Origin: Prescottella defluvii
Lineage (GTDB): Bacteria > Actinomycetota > Actinomycetes > Mycobacteriales > Mycobacteriaceae
Assembly (NCBI RefSeq): GCF_000738775.1
Contig: NZ_JPOC01000013.1
Span: forward strand, 1 to 33,080
Reading direction: 5' to 3'
DNA length: 33,080 bases
The translations under genes were made by a program, and so were the position numbers. Below, one piece after another: positions 32,394 through 33,080 of this stretch (positions within the stretch are counted from its first letter, which is position 1; each line of letters opens with the position of its first letter). The notes beneath the pieces are model-generated. The model did no database searches. It saw nothing but the letters and a program-made list of their open reading frames with translations, and was not told where the DNA came from.

Positions 32394-33080
32394 CTACGGA
32401 GCGACGGGCCCGCCGACGGTGACGCGGTATGCGTAGGTCGACGCGATGATCGACAGCGGCACCGTGACCAACAGCCCGAGACCGAACGGGATCGCGCCGA
32501 GGATGTTGATGCCCAGCAGTGCGAGGGCCAGGAGCAGGAGAGGGCTCCAGTTCGAGGAGATCGCCCGGAAGCTGGACTTGATCGCACCGATCGGGTCCTG
32601 GTTCTGGTCGATCACGAACTGCAGCGTCCACCAGGTCAGGAAGATCGCGAAGAGGCCGGGAATGATGCACAGGATCAGGCCGACCGTGGTCAGCACGCCG
32701 ACCAGGAAGCACGCGACGACGACGGCGCCCATGTTGCGGATCTGGAAGAACGATCCGATGGCCGGTTTGGTGCCGTCGGTTTCGTGCAGTGCCCCCGTCA
32801 CGAAGGCTGCCTGGATCAGGTAGCCGACGACGATCGAGATCAGACCGCCGATGAACGTCACCGCATTGTTGCTGCTGGCGAAAGCCCAGTTGAGCAGACC
32901 CTGGATGACGGCGGCGATCAGCATCATCACGACCCACGAGAGCGCATTGCCGGAGAACTTCCGCCACCCGTACGAGATGGCGTCGCCCACGCGGAGCCCC
33001 GACCCGGGTGTGGGCCGGCCGTAGCTGGAGTCGAACGCCGGGGGCGGTGTCGGATAGCCACCCGGCGTGCGACTCCAGCT
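32394..33080 (-). CDS. Pro/Gly-rich integral membrane protein (5' end outside window)
   Basis: The frame stays open to the window edge, and the extra residues are of one type: GGYPTPPPAF and YGRPTPGSG, a Pro/Gly/Ser/Tyr-rich N-terminal tail. The protein is therefore longer than the 198 residues from the GTG at 32990, and its start is not in the window. Five or six hydrophobic segments follow (VVMMLIAAVIQGLL, AVTFIGGLISIVVGYLIQ, GAVVVACFLVGVLTTVGLILCI, LLLLALALLGINILGAI and VTVPLSIIAST). The pattern GDAISYGWRKFSGN at the first helix is seen in actinobacterial 'proline and glycine rich transmembrane' proteins. Function unknown. The hairpin after its stop may end the transcript. Confidence 0.75.
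   Translation of the reverse strand, partial: SWSRTPGGYPTPPPAFDSSYGRPTPGSGLRVGDAISYGWRKFSGNALSWVVMMLIAAVIQGLLNWAFASSNNAVTFIGGLISIVVGYLIQAAFVTGALHETDGTKPAIGSFFQIRNMGAVVVACFLVGVLTTVGLILCIIPGLFAIFLTWWTLQFVIDQNQDPIGAIKSSFRAISSNWSPLLLLALALLGINILGAIPFGLGLLVTVPLSIIASTYAYRVTVGGPVAP

Overview
The window is high-GC DNA from an actinobacterium. It fits the Nocardiaceae best and looks Rhodococcus-like. The reasons are frequent GTG starts, an Lsr2 nucleoid protein, an MmpL lipid/RND transporter, an F420-type PPOX oxidoreductase, DUF1206 and a MerR protein fused to sliding-clamp domains. The genus is an inference from gene content. I see no tRNA, rRNA, CRISPR array, insertion sequence or phage gene. Both window edges cut a gene: a TerD-type protein on the left and a Pro/Gly-rich membrane protein on the right.

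Layout, 1-10.6 kb: the end of a tandem TerD-type protein, a GlcG/HbpS-like protein, and an lsr2 paralogue followed 2 nt later by an unrecognised acidic protein. Next comes an XRE-cupin regulator divergent from a class II aldolase-like gene, a DapA-like lyase and a small membrane protein, with a clear promoter/operator between them. Then a YiiM-like MOSC protein, a MarR-MFS efflux pair (4-bp overlap), a MerR protein fused to DnaN domains II-III, a TPR-like protein and an anchored YceI protein.

10.5-20.9 kb: a di-iron fatty acid hydroxylase/sterol desaturase divergent from an Rrf2 regulator, a SAM methyltransferase, a TetR-MmpL pair ending in a strong intrinsic terminator, a heterodimeric ABC exporter with one degenerate ATP site, and a glutaryl-CoA-dehydrogenase-like flavoenzyme.

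21-25.4 kb: a quinol-type nitric oxide reductase gene is translationally coupled (4-bp overlaps) to a membrane protein carrying a four-cysteine cluster like the zinc ribbon of DDE transposases, then to a stomatin/slipin. An F420/PPOX enzyme follows. This looks like a nitric-oxide detoxification module with two uncharacterised accessory membrane proteins.

25.4-28.2 kb: a cyanate-use locus. cynR is divergent from cynT (carbonic anhydrase) and cynS (cyanase, all three catalytic residues present), followed by a guanine-deaminase-like gene behind a perfect 15-bp hairpin. CynT supplies bicarbonate and CynS turns cyanate plus bicarbonate into CO2 and ammonia; the deaminase's role is open.

28.2-33.1 kb: a DUF1206 membrane protein, a second SAM methyltransferase, then tgt (tRNA-guanine transglycosylase) convergent with a YhhQ-type queuosine-precursor transporter. 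This points to salvage of a Q precursor. The Tgt has an unusual substrate loop and the yhhQ leader contains two hairpins. The most novel items are the MerR-clamp fusion, the NO-reductase accessory genes and the atypical Tgt/YhhQ pair.
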